64,000 bases of DNA, taken from assembly GCF_009688945.1 (NCBI RefSeq), contig NZ_AP021874.1:682001-746000 (forward strand). Direction: 5' to 3'. The DNA is from Desulfosarcina alkanivorans (GTDB lineage Bacteria > Desulfobacterota > Desulfobacteria > Desulfobacterales > Desulfosarcinaceae). Below the pieces are notes generated by a model that had not been told where the DNA came from, did not search any database, and worked only from the letters and a program-made list of their open reading frames with translations. Position 1 is the first letter of the stretch. Each line of letters opens with the position of its first letter. Both the position numbers and the translations under genes were made by a program. This document shows positions 45,370 to 54,987 of the stretch, in pieces.

Positions 45370-46628
45370 CGCCGCTGCTCATCAACACCTATGATACGCT
45401 GGGAGGGGCAGCCATCGCGGCCTTCCGGCTTCTCAAGGGCCTGAACCGGAACGGCGTTGCTGCGAAGATGCTGGTCCAGGAGAAACTGGGGGAATATCCG
45501 AACGTCGTGACCCCGCCCCGGGGGCGTTTTCGGAACGCGATGGTGGGCCTTCGCTCCCTGATCGACCAGCAGGCGTTGCGTACCCTCTATCCAAGGCGGC
45601 GGCAGGTTCCCTACTCCATCAACTGGCTCCCCGGGAGGCATGGGCGTGTTCTCCGGAAACTGGCCCCGCAGGTGATCAACCTGCACTGGATCAACGCCGG
45701 GTTTTTGAACCTCGGGATGATAGGCCGTATAAGGCAGCCCGTTGTCTGGACGCTTCACGATATGTGGCCCTTTACCGGTGTGTGTCACTACAGCGACGGC
45801 TGCCGGAAATTCCGGGATACCTGCGGCGCATGCCCCATGTTGGAGAGCGACAGGGCGTCGGACCTGAGCCGATGGAACTGGCGCCGGAAGCGTGACAGCA
45901 TCGGGAAGATGGACCTGACCATCGTGACGCCGAGTCGGTGGCTTGCCGGTCTGGCGGGGGAGAGCAGGATTCTGGGACCTGTTCCCGTCGAGGTCATTCC
46001 CAATGGCGTTGACCTTGACGTTTTCAGGCCAGCGCCCAAAACCGCCGTCAGAAAACTGCTGGGACTCGACAGGGACAAAAAGGTGGTTCTTTTCGGCGGC
46101 GCCCATGCATTGACGGATCCGAGGAAGGGGGCCCGGTTCTTGAGCCATGCCCTCGAAATCATAAAAAACCGGGCACCGGAAACGCCGCTGCAGGTGCTGG
46201 TGTTCGGTGCGGAGATCCCCGAGACAGGACTGACCTTTCATTTCGAGACCCGGTACCTGGGATTTATCCGGGACGAACGGCTGCTGGCCCAGATGTATGC
46301 CGCAGCTGATGTTTATGTGACCCCCCCCACCGAAGAAAATCTGGCCAACACCGTTATCGAGGCGCTTGCCTGCGGAACACCGACGGTAGCCTTCGACGTC
46401 GGCGGCATGGCGGAGATGGTTCTCCACGGCAAAAACGGGTATCTGGCCCGGGCTTCGGATGCAACGGACCTGGCCCGGGGAATACAATGGGCCCTTGAAA
46501 GTACGGGCCGGCTGAAAAGGCTTTCCAGGGAAGCCCGGGAAACGGCCATCCGGAATTTTGACATTCTTGAAAGCGCCAGACGCTACCACCTGCTTTTTGA
46601 AAAGTTGGCATTTGAACGGAAACGGTAA
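45366..46628 (+). CDS. GT4-family glycosyltransferase (WcaC-like)
   Basis: A 420-residue GT-B enzyme with GGAAIAAFRLLKGL, HDMWPFTGVCHYSDGC with the Cys-rich stretch (CGACP) typical of WcaC-like GT4 proteins, VIPNGVDLDVF and a C-terminal PTEENLANTVIEALACGTP element holding the catalytic glutamates. Coupled by ATGA to the gene upstream. Function: sugar transfer to a growing glycan; specificity unknown. Confidence 0.87.
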   Translation: MTPLLINTYDTLGGAAIAAFRLLKGLNRNGVAAKMLVQEKLGEYPNVVTPPRGRFRNAMVGLRSLIDQQALRTLYPRRRQVPYSINWLPGRHGRVLRKLAPQVINLHWINAGFLNLGMIGRIRQPVVWTLHDMWPFTGVCHYSDGCRKFRDTCGACPMLESDRASDLSRWNWRRKRDSIGKMDLTIVTPSRWLAGLAGESRILGPVPVEVIPNGVDLDVFRPAPKTAVRKLLGLDRDKKVVLFGGAHALTDPRKGARFLSHALEIIKNRAPETPLQVLVFGAEIPETGLTFHFETRYLGFIRDERLLAQMYAAADVYVTPPTEENLANTVIEALACGTPTVAFDVGGMAEMVLHGKNGYLARASDATDLARGIQWALESTGRLKRLSREARETAIRNFDILESARRYHLLFEKLAFERKR

Positions 46629-46632
46629 GCGT

Positions 46633-47466
46633 ATGAGAGAGGAAACAACTAACGTGGACAACCCGAAAGTATCTGTGATCATACCGACATACAACCAGGG
46701 AAAGTACCTGGCCGCATGCCTCGATTCGGTTTTTTTTCAGGACTATGCCAATATCGAAATCATTGTCGTGAACGATGCCTCCACCGACGGGACCCGGGAT
46801 ATTCTGGACGCCTACCGGGCGGCCGTAATCCATGAAACCGCTTCATACGCATCCTTCTGGAATGAAGGGAGCAACGAGATCGAACGAACCGTTCATCACC
46901 GCTACCCCCAGAAGGGGCGGGAACTCAAGGTTTTTCACAACGAAACCAACCTGGGTTCCACACGCACCTACAACCGGGGGTTTGACATGTGCACGGGAGC
47001 GTACTGCACCTATGTCGCCTCGGATGATCTTCTTCACCCCGGCATGGTTTCCACCCTCGTCGAGGTGTTGGAAACGGGGAATGTCGATTTCGCCTACTCG
47101 GATATGGTGGTTTTCGACGACGCGGGGCGCATTCTGAGGGAATTCAGACTCCCGGCGTACAGTTTTAAAAAATCCTTTTGCGACTGGTACCTTTGCGGTG
47201 TTTCGAAGATTTACCGGAAAAGTCTGCACGACCGGTTCGGCTATTATGATGAAGCATTTCTGGCGAATGATCACGAATGCTACCTCCGTTTTGCCATGGG
47301 CGGGGCAAGATTCCGGCATGTCCCGAAAGTGCTCTATTCGGTTCGGGACCATCGGCAGCGGTCCGTGGACGTTCATGCGCCGTCAAGCTGGAACAGGCTT
47401 CTGGACGAATCCCGCTCCCTGGTGAAGAAGGCCCGTGATCATTTCGCCGGCAGGAGGAAGGGGTAA
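46633..47466 (+). CDS. GT2-family glycosyltransferase
   Basis: A 277-residue GT-A enzyme of family 2: VSVIIPTYNQGKYL, IIVVNDASTDGT, LGSTRTYNRGFDM and the ASDDLLHP element with the DxD-type metal site. The start at the ATG at 46633 lies just after the preceding stop. No transmembrane segments. The next gene begins six bases later. Confidence 0.88.
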   Translation: MREETTNVDNPKVSVIIPTYNQGKYLAACLDSVFFQDYANIEIIVVNDASTDGTRDILDAYRAAVIHETASYASFWNEGSNEIERTVHHRYPQKGRELKVFHNETNLGSTRTYNRGFDMCTGAYCTYVASDDLLHPGMVSTLVEVLETGNVDFAYSDMVVFDDAGRILREFRLPAYSFKKSFCDWYLCGVSKIYRKSLHDRFGYYDEAFLANDHECYLRFAMGGARFRHVPKVLYSVRDHRQRSVDVHAPSSWNRLLDESRSLVKKARDHFAGRRKG

Positions 47467-47472
47467 GACGAT

Positions 47473-48534
47473 ATGGATATTTGTCTCGTGACGGGTTCCG
47501 CGGGGCTTGTGGGGTCGGAATGCGTCCGTTTTTTTTCGGCCAAAGGAATGCAGACCGTCGGCATCGACAACAATATGCGGGCCGTTTTTTTCGGGGATGA
47601 TGCCTCCGTTTCATGGAATGTGAAACGGATAGGAGAAGAAATTCCCTCCCATGTGCATCACGAAGAGGACATTCGGGACGTTTCCGCCCTGGAAAGAATT
47701 TTAGGAGAATACCAGAACGACATCAGACTGGTGATTCACGCTGCGGCGCAGCCCTCCCATGACTGGGCCGCCGGGGATCCTTCCATGGATTTTACGATCA
47801 ATGCGAACGGCACCCTGAACCTGCTGGAAGCGACCCGGAAATTCTGCCCGGATGCCGTATTCATTTATACGTCCACGAACAAGGTCTATGGGGATCTGCC
47901 CAACCACCTGCCCCTGGTGGAAAAGGAAAGCCGTTTCGAGATCGATGCCGGCCATCCGTATGCGGAATACGGGATCGATGAGTCCATGGGGATCGACCAG
48001 AACAAACACAGTGTTTTCGGCGCCTCCAAACTGGCGGCCGACATCATGGTCCAGGAGTATGGCCGGTATTTCAATATGAAAACGGGCTGCTTTCGTGGAG
48101 GATGCCTGACGGGACCGGCTCACAGCGGCACCCGGCTCCACGGTTTCCTGGCATATCTCATGAAATGCGCTGTCACTGGTGCGCACTACACCATTTATGG
48201 ATATAAGGGTAAGCAGGTCCGGGACAATGTTCACAGCTTCGACCTGGCCAATATGTTCTGGCACTTTTACCGGTCCCCCCGGCCGGGAGAAGTATACAAT
48301 GCCGGGGGAGGGCGCCACGCGAACTGTTCGATTCTCGAAGCCATCAGGCTTTGTGAGGCGATCACCGGCCAAAAAATCCGATTTTCCTATGAGGATCAGC
48401 ATCGTAACGGAGATCATATCTGGTGGATCAGCGATGTCAGGAAATTTCAAAAGGATTTCCCTGGATGGGATTACAGCTATACTTTAGAGGACATTTTGAC
48501 CGATTTGTACCGGCAGTTTCGGGAACGGTATTGA
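47473..48534 (+). CDS. CDP-paratose 2-epimerase-like SDR
   Basis: A 353-residue extended SDR resembling CDP-tyvelose/paratose 2-epimerase (RfbE): [59 protein letters not shown] and [14 protein letters not shown]. In the tyvelose pathway it inverts C-2 of CDP-paratose. With rfbF, rfbG and rfbH in the window, a CDP-tyvelose-type product is possible, although it is encoded 15 kb from the other pathway genes. Confidence 0.8.
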   Translation: MDICLVTGSAGLVGSECVRFFSAKGMQTVGIDNNMRAVFFGDDASVSWNVKRIGEEIPSHVHHEEDIRDVSALERILGEYQNDIRLVIHAAAQPSHDWAAGDPSMDFTINANGTLNLLEATRKFCPDAVFIYTSTNKVYGDLPNHLPLVEKESRFEIDAGHPYAEYGIDESMGIDQNKHSVFGASKLAADIMVQEYGRYFNMKTGCFRGGCLTGPAHSGTRLHGFLAYLMKCAVTGAHYTIYGYKGKQVRDNVHSFDLANMFWHFYRSPRPGEVYNAGGGRHANCSILEAIRLCEAITGQKIRFSYEDQHRNGDHIWWISDVRKFQKDFPGWDYSYTLEDILTDLYRQFRERY

Positions 48535-48616
48535 TTCAAACCGCGTCAAACAGGAAAACAGCGGCTGTCTCGACGGGTATGAAAATCCCCGGGCTTCCGG
48601 CAGGAAGATGGGATCA

Positions 48617-48914
48617 ATGAAAACTGTCATGATCGTCGGAGGTGCCGGATACATAGGCTTGCATATTTCTGCGGCCGGCTGATCGCTGATGGCCATGACG
48701 TTCTGTGCGTCGACAATTTCTATAAAGGCGCCAAGGAGAACATCCGAGACCTTCTCGGACATCCGTGCTTCGAACTGATGCGGCATGATGTCACCGTTCC
48801 ATTAGACAGCCCTGCATCGGACTGGCAAAGAACAAATTACAATGGGAGCCAAGTGTGTCGCTGGAAACAGGCCTGATGAAAACCATCGAATACTTTCAAC
48901 GCGTTTGTTGTTAG
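48617..48914 (+). pseudogene. UDP-glucuronate decarboxylase (UXS) pseudogene
   Basis: The start MKTVMIVGGAGYIG matches the Rossmann N-terminus of UXS, then a stop appears in frame; the next frame continues with RLIADGHDVLCVDNFYKG and GHPCFELMRHDVTVPL, as in the intact gene at 11714. After a large central deletion, a third frame gives GLAKNKLQWEPSVSLETGLM up to the TAG at 48912-48914, the UXS C-terminus. At least two frameshifts and loss of about two-thirds of the gene make it non-functional. Confidence 0.85.
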
Positions 48915-48927
48915 GATATCGGGGAGC

Positions 48928-49989
48928 ATGTTTCATCGCCAAATAATCATAGCACAAAAAAATCATGCTTTTTACCATGTACCCTCCCTGGTGGTCGCCC
49001 CCGATGGCAGTGTCCTGGCCTTTTGCGAAGAACGCTGGCGGTCGCCGTGCGACGACACCGGCGAGTGCCACATCGTCATGAAAAAAAGCCGGGATCATGG
49101 GCAGACATGGGGGGACCTGGTCCATCTGAGACGGAAGCCGGGGGCCAAATATCACATGGGATCGGCTGTGGTCGACCCGCATGATGGCCGGGTGCTGCTG
49201 ATGTGCGGGGGCGGGTGGCTGCAAAGTGCCGACCATGGCGATACATGGCAGGACTGGTCGCCGGTCGTTCACGATGTGGCCGGCGCCGAAAGGGGCGCTA
49301 CCCATGGCTCCGCCCCCGGCATGGTCAAAGGATATGGTGCGCACCGGGGCCGCATCCTGTGGCCGGCACGCACCATCGTATCCACGGACGGGTACAATGA
49401 CCTGTCCATTCCGGACCGCCGGCAAAAATGTTACAGCATGGTGCTGTACAGCGACGACCACGGGGCCACCATCCGCAGCTCCAATTACTTTTTGCAGGGG
49501 ACCGGCGAGGCCTGTCTGGCGGAACGCATGAACGGAGATCTGTATGTCAATGCCAGGGCCTACTGGGGGGACCATCAGCGCAAAACCGCCGTCAGCCATG
49601 ACGGCGGCGCCCGTTTCATGGAAACGCCGCCGGACAGCCGGTTGCGGGAAATGGACCAGGGCTGCAATGCCAGCCTGCTGCGCTACCCGCCGGCGTTGTG
49701 CGGAGGGCGCGATATACTCCTGTTCGCCAACCCGGATACCACCGGTGAATACCGCGAGCATGGGGTGGTGCATGCGAGTCTGGACGGGGGCAGAACATGG
49801 CCCGTGAAAAAAGAGGTCACCCCATGGGGTGCCTGGTTTGACTACTCAGCCATGACCGTGGGCCGGGACGGGACTGTTTTACTGATGTATAAAACCACGC
49901 CCGGCATGGCCGGCATCCCTTCATCTGCGGATGGATGCTGTTCGATGGCCCTGGCCCGGTTCGATCTGGATTGGATCGGCATCATGTAG
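48928..49989 (+). CDS. Sialidase-fold (BNR/Asp-box) protein
   Basis: A 353-residue six-bladed-propeller protein with several Asp boxes (SRDHGQTWG, SADHGDTWQ, SLDGGRTWP), EERWR followed by Asp residues, NARAYWG and the Tyr-containing WFDYSAM. The first arginine of the sialidase triad, normally in a YRIP motif, is His here (YHVPSL), so normal sialidase activity is doubtful. No signal peptide: probably cytoplasmic. It could recognise or trim a nonulosonic acid made by the upstream block. A strong terminator follows. Confidence 0.75.
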   Translation: MFHRQIIIAQKNHAFYHVPSLVVAPDGSVLAFCEERWRSPCDDTGECHIVMKKSRDHGQTWGDLVHLRRKPGAKYHMGSAVVDPHDGRVLLMCGGGWLQSADHGDTWQDWSPVVHDVAGAERGATHGSAPGMVKGYGAHRGRILWPARTIVSTDGYNDLSIPDRRQKCYSMVLYSDDHGATIRSSNYFLQGTGEACLAERMNGDLYVNARAYWGDHQRKTAVSHDGGARFMETPPDSRLREMDQGCNASLLRYPPALCGGRDILLFANPDTTGEYREHGVVHASLDGGRTWPVKKEVTPWGAWFDYSAMTVGRDGTVLLMYKTTPGMAGIPSSADGCCSMALARFDLDWIGIM

Positions 49990-50018
49990 TGCCGATAACG
50001 AGCAGACAGGTATTCCGG

Positions 50019-50049
50019 AAAGGCCGTGCATTCATGCATGGCCTTTTTT
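50019..50049 (+). terminator. Rho-independent terminator
   Basis: AAGGCCGTGCAT and ATGCATGGCCTT form a 12-bp stem with one G-U pair and a two-base loop, followed by six T residues. It lies 30 bases after the sialidase-like stop and ends the long plus-strand operon. Confidence 0.88.
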
Positions 50050-50286
50050 GGTATGGCCATTGCTTAAAATAACGGCGGCCTCTGTTTATTCGGTTCCGAA
50101 AAAGGTCGTATATTGGACAGGGACAACGAAAACCACTTGGAATAATATGAATTATTGTGGTTGCGGATTCTCCGGAACAGTTTTTTCTGCCATTTTCCCG
50201 GCAACGCAATGCCGGTATGGTGACGGAAATGGTGCATTGCGGCCGGGTAAAGCCATGAACCCAATACGGGTTGAGAACAGGTTGCC
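50050..50286 (+). other. Intergenic region after the terminator
   Basis: No supported gene. It must carry the promoter for the TPR-glycosyltransferase set starting at 50287, but I do not find clear -35/-10, sigma-54 or sigma-28 boxes. Confidence 0.4.
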
Positions 50287-52281
50287 ATGATGGATCGACA
50301 TCAGGACCGCGGGGCGGCAGTGTTGGCACGTGCCGAAACCTTGCTGCAAAATGGCAATGCGGACGCTGCCGGAGCGCTATGCAGCAGCGTGCTGAGCGAA
50401 AATCCGAAACACATCGATGCCATTCATCTGTCCGCGCGCCTGGCATATGCCGGCGGCCGCATTAAAACGGCTGTCCGGCTGCTGCGAAACGCCATTCATC
50501 TGGCTCCGCAAAACAGCACCTACGCCTGTGACCTGGGGATTGCGCTGCAGGCGGAGGGCGACATGCGAGCGGCGCTGGCCTGTTTCCGCAGGGCCATCGA
50601 CAATGACCCGGACCACTGGGAAGCCCATTTCAGGTGCGGGGTGATCGAACAGGAACACGGCAATCTCGACGCCGCCGCGTCCGACTACCGGCGGGTTGTC
50701 GACATCAACCCCGGGGTGGCCGAGGCCCACAATAACCTGGGGGCCATTTACAAGGCCCGTGGTGATTGGCCGGCGGCCATCGCCTGTTTTAACGCCGCGC
50801 TGAAAATTCTCCCCGATTTCATCGAGGCGTATCACAACCTGGCGGAGGTCCATGCAAAAAAAGGCGATTGGGAGGCAGCGGCCGGACACCTGGAGAAAAT
50901 CCGGGCGCTGAAGCCCGACCGTCCGGACATCCTTATCCGGATCGGTGACCTGTTCAGGGACGCCGGCAAGCTGCCGGCCGCCATGGCGCAGTATCGGCAG
51001 GCATTGACGATGGCACCGGATCTGGCGGTGGCCCATTTCAAGCTCGGTTTCTGTCTCGGTGAACGGGAGCAATACGCCCAGGCCATGGACCACTATCGGC
51101 AGGCCATTCAATTCAAGCCCGATTCTCCCGAACCGTATATCAACCTGGGGAACCTTTTCGCCAAACTGGATCAGCCGGCCGAGGCCGCCCCGTGTTATCG
51201 CAAGGCGATCCGGCTGAAGCCGCAGGCCGTCAAACCCTATTATTTTCTGGGCTGTGTGCTCAGGGATAAGGGCGATCTGCAGCAATCCCTGACGGTCACC
51301 CAAAAGGCACTGGAAATCGATCCGTCCTATGCCGAGGCACGGTTCAGCCTGGCCCTGTCGCTTCTCCTGCGCGGCGACTATGCCAGCGGATGGCGCGCCT
51401 ATGAGGCGCGCATGAAATTGAAAACGAGTCACGGCGATTACCCTTATCTGGGGAAGCGGCCCTTATGGGATGGCGGCGCGTTCAGGGGAAAAACCCTGCT
51501 GGTGCAGAGCGAGCAGGGATTCGGCGATATCCTGCAATTCGTTCGTTTCCTGCCTCTGGTGAAGCGGTCGGGCGGGCGGGTCATTTTTGAAACCTACGCG
51601 CCGTTGCGCGACCTGCTGCGGTCGTTTCCGGGGGTGGACCGGCTGACCTGCACTTCAGACGGCCTGATTCCCGGCGAGGCATTCGATCTTTATGTTCCCC
51701 TGATGAGTGTTCCGGCCCGACTGGGCACCCTTGTGGATACCATTCCGGCCGACGTGCCCTACCTTTTTGCCGACCGAGAAAAAGAACGGCTGTGGCGGTC
51801 ACGTATCGATCCCCATGGCCTCCGGGTCGGAATCGTGTGGACCGGAAACCCCGATTACGACAAAGACAGGGCGCGTTCCTGCCGGCTGGCCGACTTCGAA
51901 AGCGTTTCCCGTCTTCAGGGGGTTCGGCTCTTCGGACTCCAGAAAGAGGTGTCCGAGGCGGACCGGTCCCTGGCCGATACCATGGGTATGTGTCTGCTGG
52001 GAGATTCGTTCCAGGACTTTTCAGACACCGCTGCAGCGATTCACCAGCTGGACCTGGTGATTTCGGTGGACACCGCCGTGGCCCATCTGGCCGGTGCCAT
52101 GGGAAAGCCCACATGGATCCTATTGCCCAAAAGCCCGGACTTTCGATGGCTGACCCAACGTACGGACAGCCCATGGTATCCCACGGCCCGGCTCTATCGA
52201 CAGGACAGACAAGGTGACTGGACCGCTCTGCTGGCAAGGGTCTGCCGGGATGTTGGCCTGCTGGCGACCGCCCGTCGATAG
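50287..52281 (+). CDS. TPR protein with GT9-like glycosyltransferase domain
   Basis: A 664-residue protein. About ten TPRs fill residues ~10-365 (for example VAEAHNNLGAIYKARGDWPA). The C-terminal ~280 residues resemble heptosyltransferase-type GT-B domains: LLVQSEQGFGDILQFVRFL, RVGIVWTGNPDYDKD and LVISVDTAVAHLAGAMGKPT. Such TPR-GT proteins glycosylate or bind protein targets in the cytoplasm. The first two codons are ATG, with AGG upstream. First gene of the set after the terminator. Confidence 0.82.
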   Translation: MMDRHQDRGAAVLARAETLLQNGNADAAGALCSSVLSENPKHIDAIHLSARLAYAGGRIKTAVRLLRNAIHLAPQNSTYACDLGIALQAEGDMRAALACFRRAIDNDPDHWEAHFRCGVIEQEHGNLDAAASDYRRVVDINPGVAEAHNNLGAIYKARGDWPAAIACFNAALKILPDFIEAYHNLAEVHAKKGDWEAAAGHLEKIRALKPDRPDILIRIGDLFRDAGKLPAAMAQYRQALTMAPDLAVAHFKLGFCLGEREQYAQAMDHYRQAIQFKPDSPEPYINLGNLFAKLDQPAEAAPCYRKAIRLKPQAVKPYYFLGCVLRDKGDLQQSLTVTQKALEIDPSYAEARFSLALSLLLRGDYASGWRAYEARMKLKTSHGDYPYLGKRPLWDGGAFRGKTLLVQSEQGFGDILQFVRFLPLVKRSGGRVIFETYAPLRDLLRSFPGVDRLTCTSDGLIPGEAFDLYVPLMSVPARLGTLVDTIPADVPYLFADREKERLWRSRIDPHGLRVGIVWTGNPDYDKDRARSCRLADFESVSRLQGVRLFGLQKEVSEADRSLADTMGMCLLGDSFQDFSDTAAAIHQLDLVISVDTAVAHLAGAMGKPTWILLPKSPDFRWLTQRTDSPWYPTARLYRQDRQGDWTALLARVCRDVGLLATARR

Positions 52282-52506
52282 TCACCGGTCTTTTTCAATC
52301 CCTCCATTTTCCCACCCTCGATCGGCTTGCCGGTTCCCTCCTGTTCCACCCATTCCGGTATGGTGATTGCTTTATCCGCTGGTGGAGCCGTTTGCGGGCG
52401 ATACCGGGTCAATTTCGTCAATAATATGGCCAATGACGTCGGAATGATGACTTCCGGATCATTGGATCACGCACTTTTTAACCTTGATCGACAGGGGTCG
52501 GGCGTC

Positions 52507-54951
52507 ATGCAGGGATGTGACATTCAGCATAACCTCAAACGGGCGGTCGCCTTTCATCAGGGCGGAGAGATCGAAGCGGCCAGTCAGCTCTATCTGCGGA
52601 TACTGGCGATCGAACCGGACAATGCACAGGCGCTTCACCTGATGGGCGTGGCGGCGTACCAGCAGGGCCGTTGCGATGCGGCCATCAACTTGATCGAGAA
52701 GGCCATCGAACGTGACGATACCTGTGCGGATTACCACAACAACCTGGGCAACGCCTGCCTGGAGGCCGGCAGGGCAGGAGAGGCGGCCGGCCATTACCGA
52801 CACGCCATCCGCCTGCAGCCCGATTATGGCGAAGCCCATTTCGGACTCGGCAATGCCTGCTATCAAAACGGGGATCACCAGGAGGCCCTCAGCAGCTACG
52901 CGACCGCCGTTGCCCTGTCTCCCGGGTTCGCCGAAGCCCACAACAACATGGGAATCGTCCTGGGCGCCTCCGGACAGACGGGCCGGGCAATATCCGCCTT
53001 CCAAAATGCCCTCTTGGCCAATCCGGTATATATGGACGCCCTGCATAACCTGGCCGATGCCCTGACGCGTTCGGGGGATTATGGGCAAGCGGTCGCCGCA
53101 TACGAAAAGATATTGCAAATGGCACCGGAGTCGGCCCGGATCCATGCGGCCATGGGGAATGCCAGGCATGCTCAGAAAAATTTTTCGGAAGCCATACGCT
53201 GCTATCGCCGGGCGTTGGCCATCGCGCCCGATCTCCCATCGGCACACAACGACCTGGGAACCGTGCACATGGACCTGGGCCAGCTTGACGCCGCCCGGCG
53301 CTGCTACCGGCAATGTCTTCGGCTGCAGCCGGACCACGCCGGTGCCTGCAACAACCTCGGGATTCTCTGCAAGCTGTCGGGAAAATACGATGAGGCCGTT
53401 CGATGGTACCGGCAGGCCATCCGGCTCAAACCGGATTTTGCAGACGCCTACTACAACCTCGGCCATGTTTTCGGCCGGCAAAAACAGATTCTCCCGGCCA
53501 TCTCGTGTTACCGCAAGACCCTTTCGCTCAGGCCCGACCACATCCGCGCCCATGCGTACCTCATCCGGCAGCTTCAACACGGATGTATGTGGGCGGATCT
53601 GGCCGATGCCGTGCGGCAATTGCGGTCACTGACGGACGAACCGATCGGCAAGGGGGTCAATGCCGGGGTGATGCCGTTTCTGGCCTTTTCCATCTCCGAT
53701 GATCCGCGTTATAATCTGGCCGTATCCCGGTCCTGGTGCCGTCGCGCCTTCAGCCACTTTCAACCGGTCCGGGGCCCTGAACAGGACCGGACTGACGCCG
53801 GAGGGCATTCGGACGACCGGATCTGCATCGGCTACCTCTCCGGTGATTTCAAAAACCATGCAACCGCCCATCTCATGGCCAGCCTGTTCCAAACCCACGA
53901 CCGGTCCGGTTTTAAAATACATGCCTATTCATACGGTATCGATGATCGCAGTGATTACCGCAGGCGGATCGAAACCGGCTGCGACCGCTTCGTCGACATC
54001 CGGGCGTTGACCCATCGGGATGCCGCGCTGAGAATCGCCCGGGACGGCGTGGACATCCTGGTGGAACTGAAAGGCCACACCGAAGGCAACCGCATGGAGA
54101 TCTGCGCGTATCGGCCCGCACCGATCCAGGTGGCCTATCTGGGGTTTCCGGGATCCTCCGGTGCGGACTTCATGGACTACATGATCAGCGATGCCGTCGT
54201 GACCCCCCCCGGCCATGCCGCCTGGTTTACCGAAAAGCTGGTAATGCTTCCGCACTCCTATCAGGTCAACGACCGGCTCCAAAAAATTTCTGCGGCGCCC
54301 GTCAGCCGGCGGGATGCAGGATTGCCGGATGCCGGGTGTGTGTTTTGTTCATTCAACGAACCCTATAAGATAGAGCCGGCGCTTTTCGACGTGTGGATGT
54401 CCATCCTGCGTCAGGTTCCTGACAGTGTCATGTGGCTGCTGGAGACCGCTGATGTCACCGGCGGGGAACTCAGGGAGCGGGCCCGGAAATGCGGCATTGC
54501 ATCGAATCGCCTGGTGTTTGCCCGGAAAATATCGAAAAAGCGGCACCTGGCAAGGCTCAGGCTTGCCGATCTGGCGCTCGATACGCGAACCGTCAATGGG
54601 CACACCACCACCAGCGATGCCTTGTGGGCAGGTGTACCGGTGATATCGATGCTTGGTACGCATTTTGCTTCGAGAGTGTCTGCAAGCCTGTTGCATGCGG
54701 TCGGACTTGGCGATCTGGTTGCCGAATCAACGGCCGCATACGAAACGCTGGCGGTCACCCTGGCAGCCGATCCTGAAAAATTGGGGCGGCTCAAGGGGCG
54801 TCTCGAGAAGAACCGCTTACGCATGCCGCTGTTCGATACCGGTCGCTTCACCAGAAACCTTGAACGTGCATACCGTTTCATCTGGCGCCGGCACATGTGC
54901 GGGCAGCCGCCAATCTCGTTCAATGCCGGGGATGCCGGCAGGCCCGATTGA
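52507..54951 (+). CDS. TPR / O-GlcNAc-transferase-type (GT41, SPINDLY-like) protein
   Basis: An ~814-residue protein. Residues ~1-370 are about ten TPRs. The C-terminal half matches GT41 (OGT/SPINDLY): IGYLSGDFKNHATAHLM, LVELKGHTEGNR with the conserved His, SFNEPYKIEP with the active-site Lys, and RTVNGHTTTSDALWAGVPVI. GT41 enzymes glycosylate serine/threonine of proteins. The start is uncertain: I use the ATG at 52507 (GGGG upstream), but ATGs at 52426 and 52444 are in frame. A protein-glycosylation role is well supported. Confidence 0.88.
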   Translation: MQGCDIQHNLKRAVAFHQGGEIEAASQLYLRILAIEPDNAQALHLMGVAAYQQGRCDAAINLIEKAIERDDTCADYHNNLGNACLEAGRAGEAAGHYRHAIRLQPDYGEAHFGLGNACYQNGDHQEALSSYATAVALSPGFAEAHNNMGIVLGASGQTGRAISAFQNALLANPVYMDALHNLADALTRSGDYGQAVAAYEKILQMAPESARIHAAMGNARHAQKNFSEAIRCYRRALAIAPDLPSAHNDLGTVHMDLGQLDAARRCYRQCLRLQPDHAGACNNLGILCKLSGKYDEAVRWYRQAIRLKPDFADAYYNLGHVFGRQKQILPAISCYRKTLSLRPDHIRAHAYLIRQLQHGCMWADLADAVRQLRSLTDEPIGKGVNAGVMPFLAFSISDDPRYNLAVSRSWCRRAFSHFQPVRGPEQDRTDAGGHSDDRICIGYLSGDFKNHATAHLMASLFQTHDRSGFKIHAYSYGIDDRSDYRRRIETGCDRFVDIRALTHRDAALRIARDGVDILVELKGHTEGNRMEICAYRPAPIQVAYLGFPGSSGADFMDYMISDAVVTPPGHAAWFTEKLVMLPHSYQVNDRLQKISAAPVSRRDAGLPDAGCVFCSFNEPYKIEPALFDVWMSILRQVPDSVMWLLETADVTGGELRERARKCGIASNRLVFARKISKKRHLARLRLADLALDTRTVNGHTTTSDALWAGVPVISMLGTHFASRVSASLLHAVGLGDLVAESTAAYETLAVTLAADPEKLGRLKGRLEKNRLRMPLFDTGRFTRNLERAYRFIWRRHMCGQPPISFNAGDAGRPD

Positions 54952-54987
54952 AAACTGTGCGCCAATAATCCAAAGGAGATGCAGCCT

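Noticed and set aside
49991..49998. GCCGATAA resembling a sigma-28 -10 box
   Set aside because: No TAAA at the -35 distance, and it lies upstream of a strong terminator.
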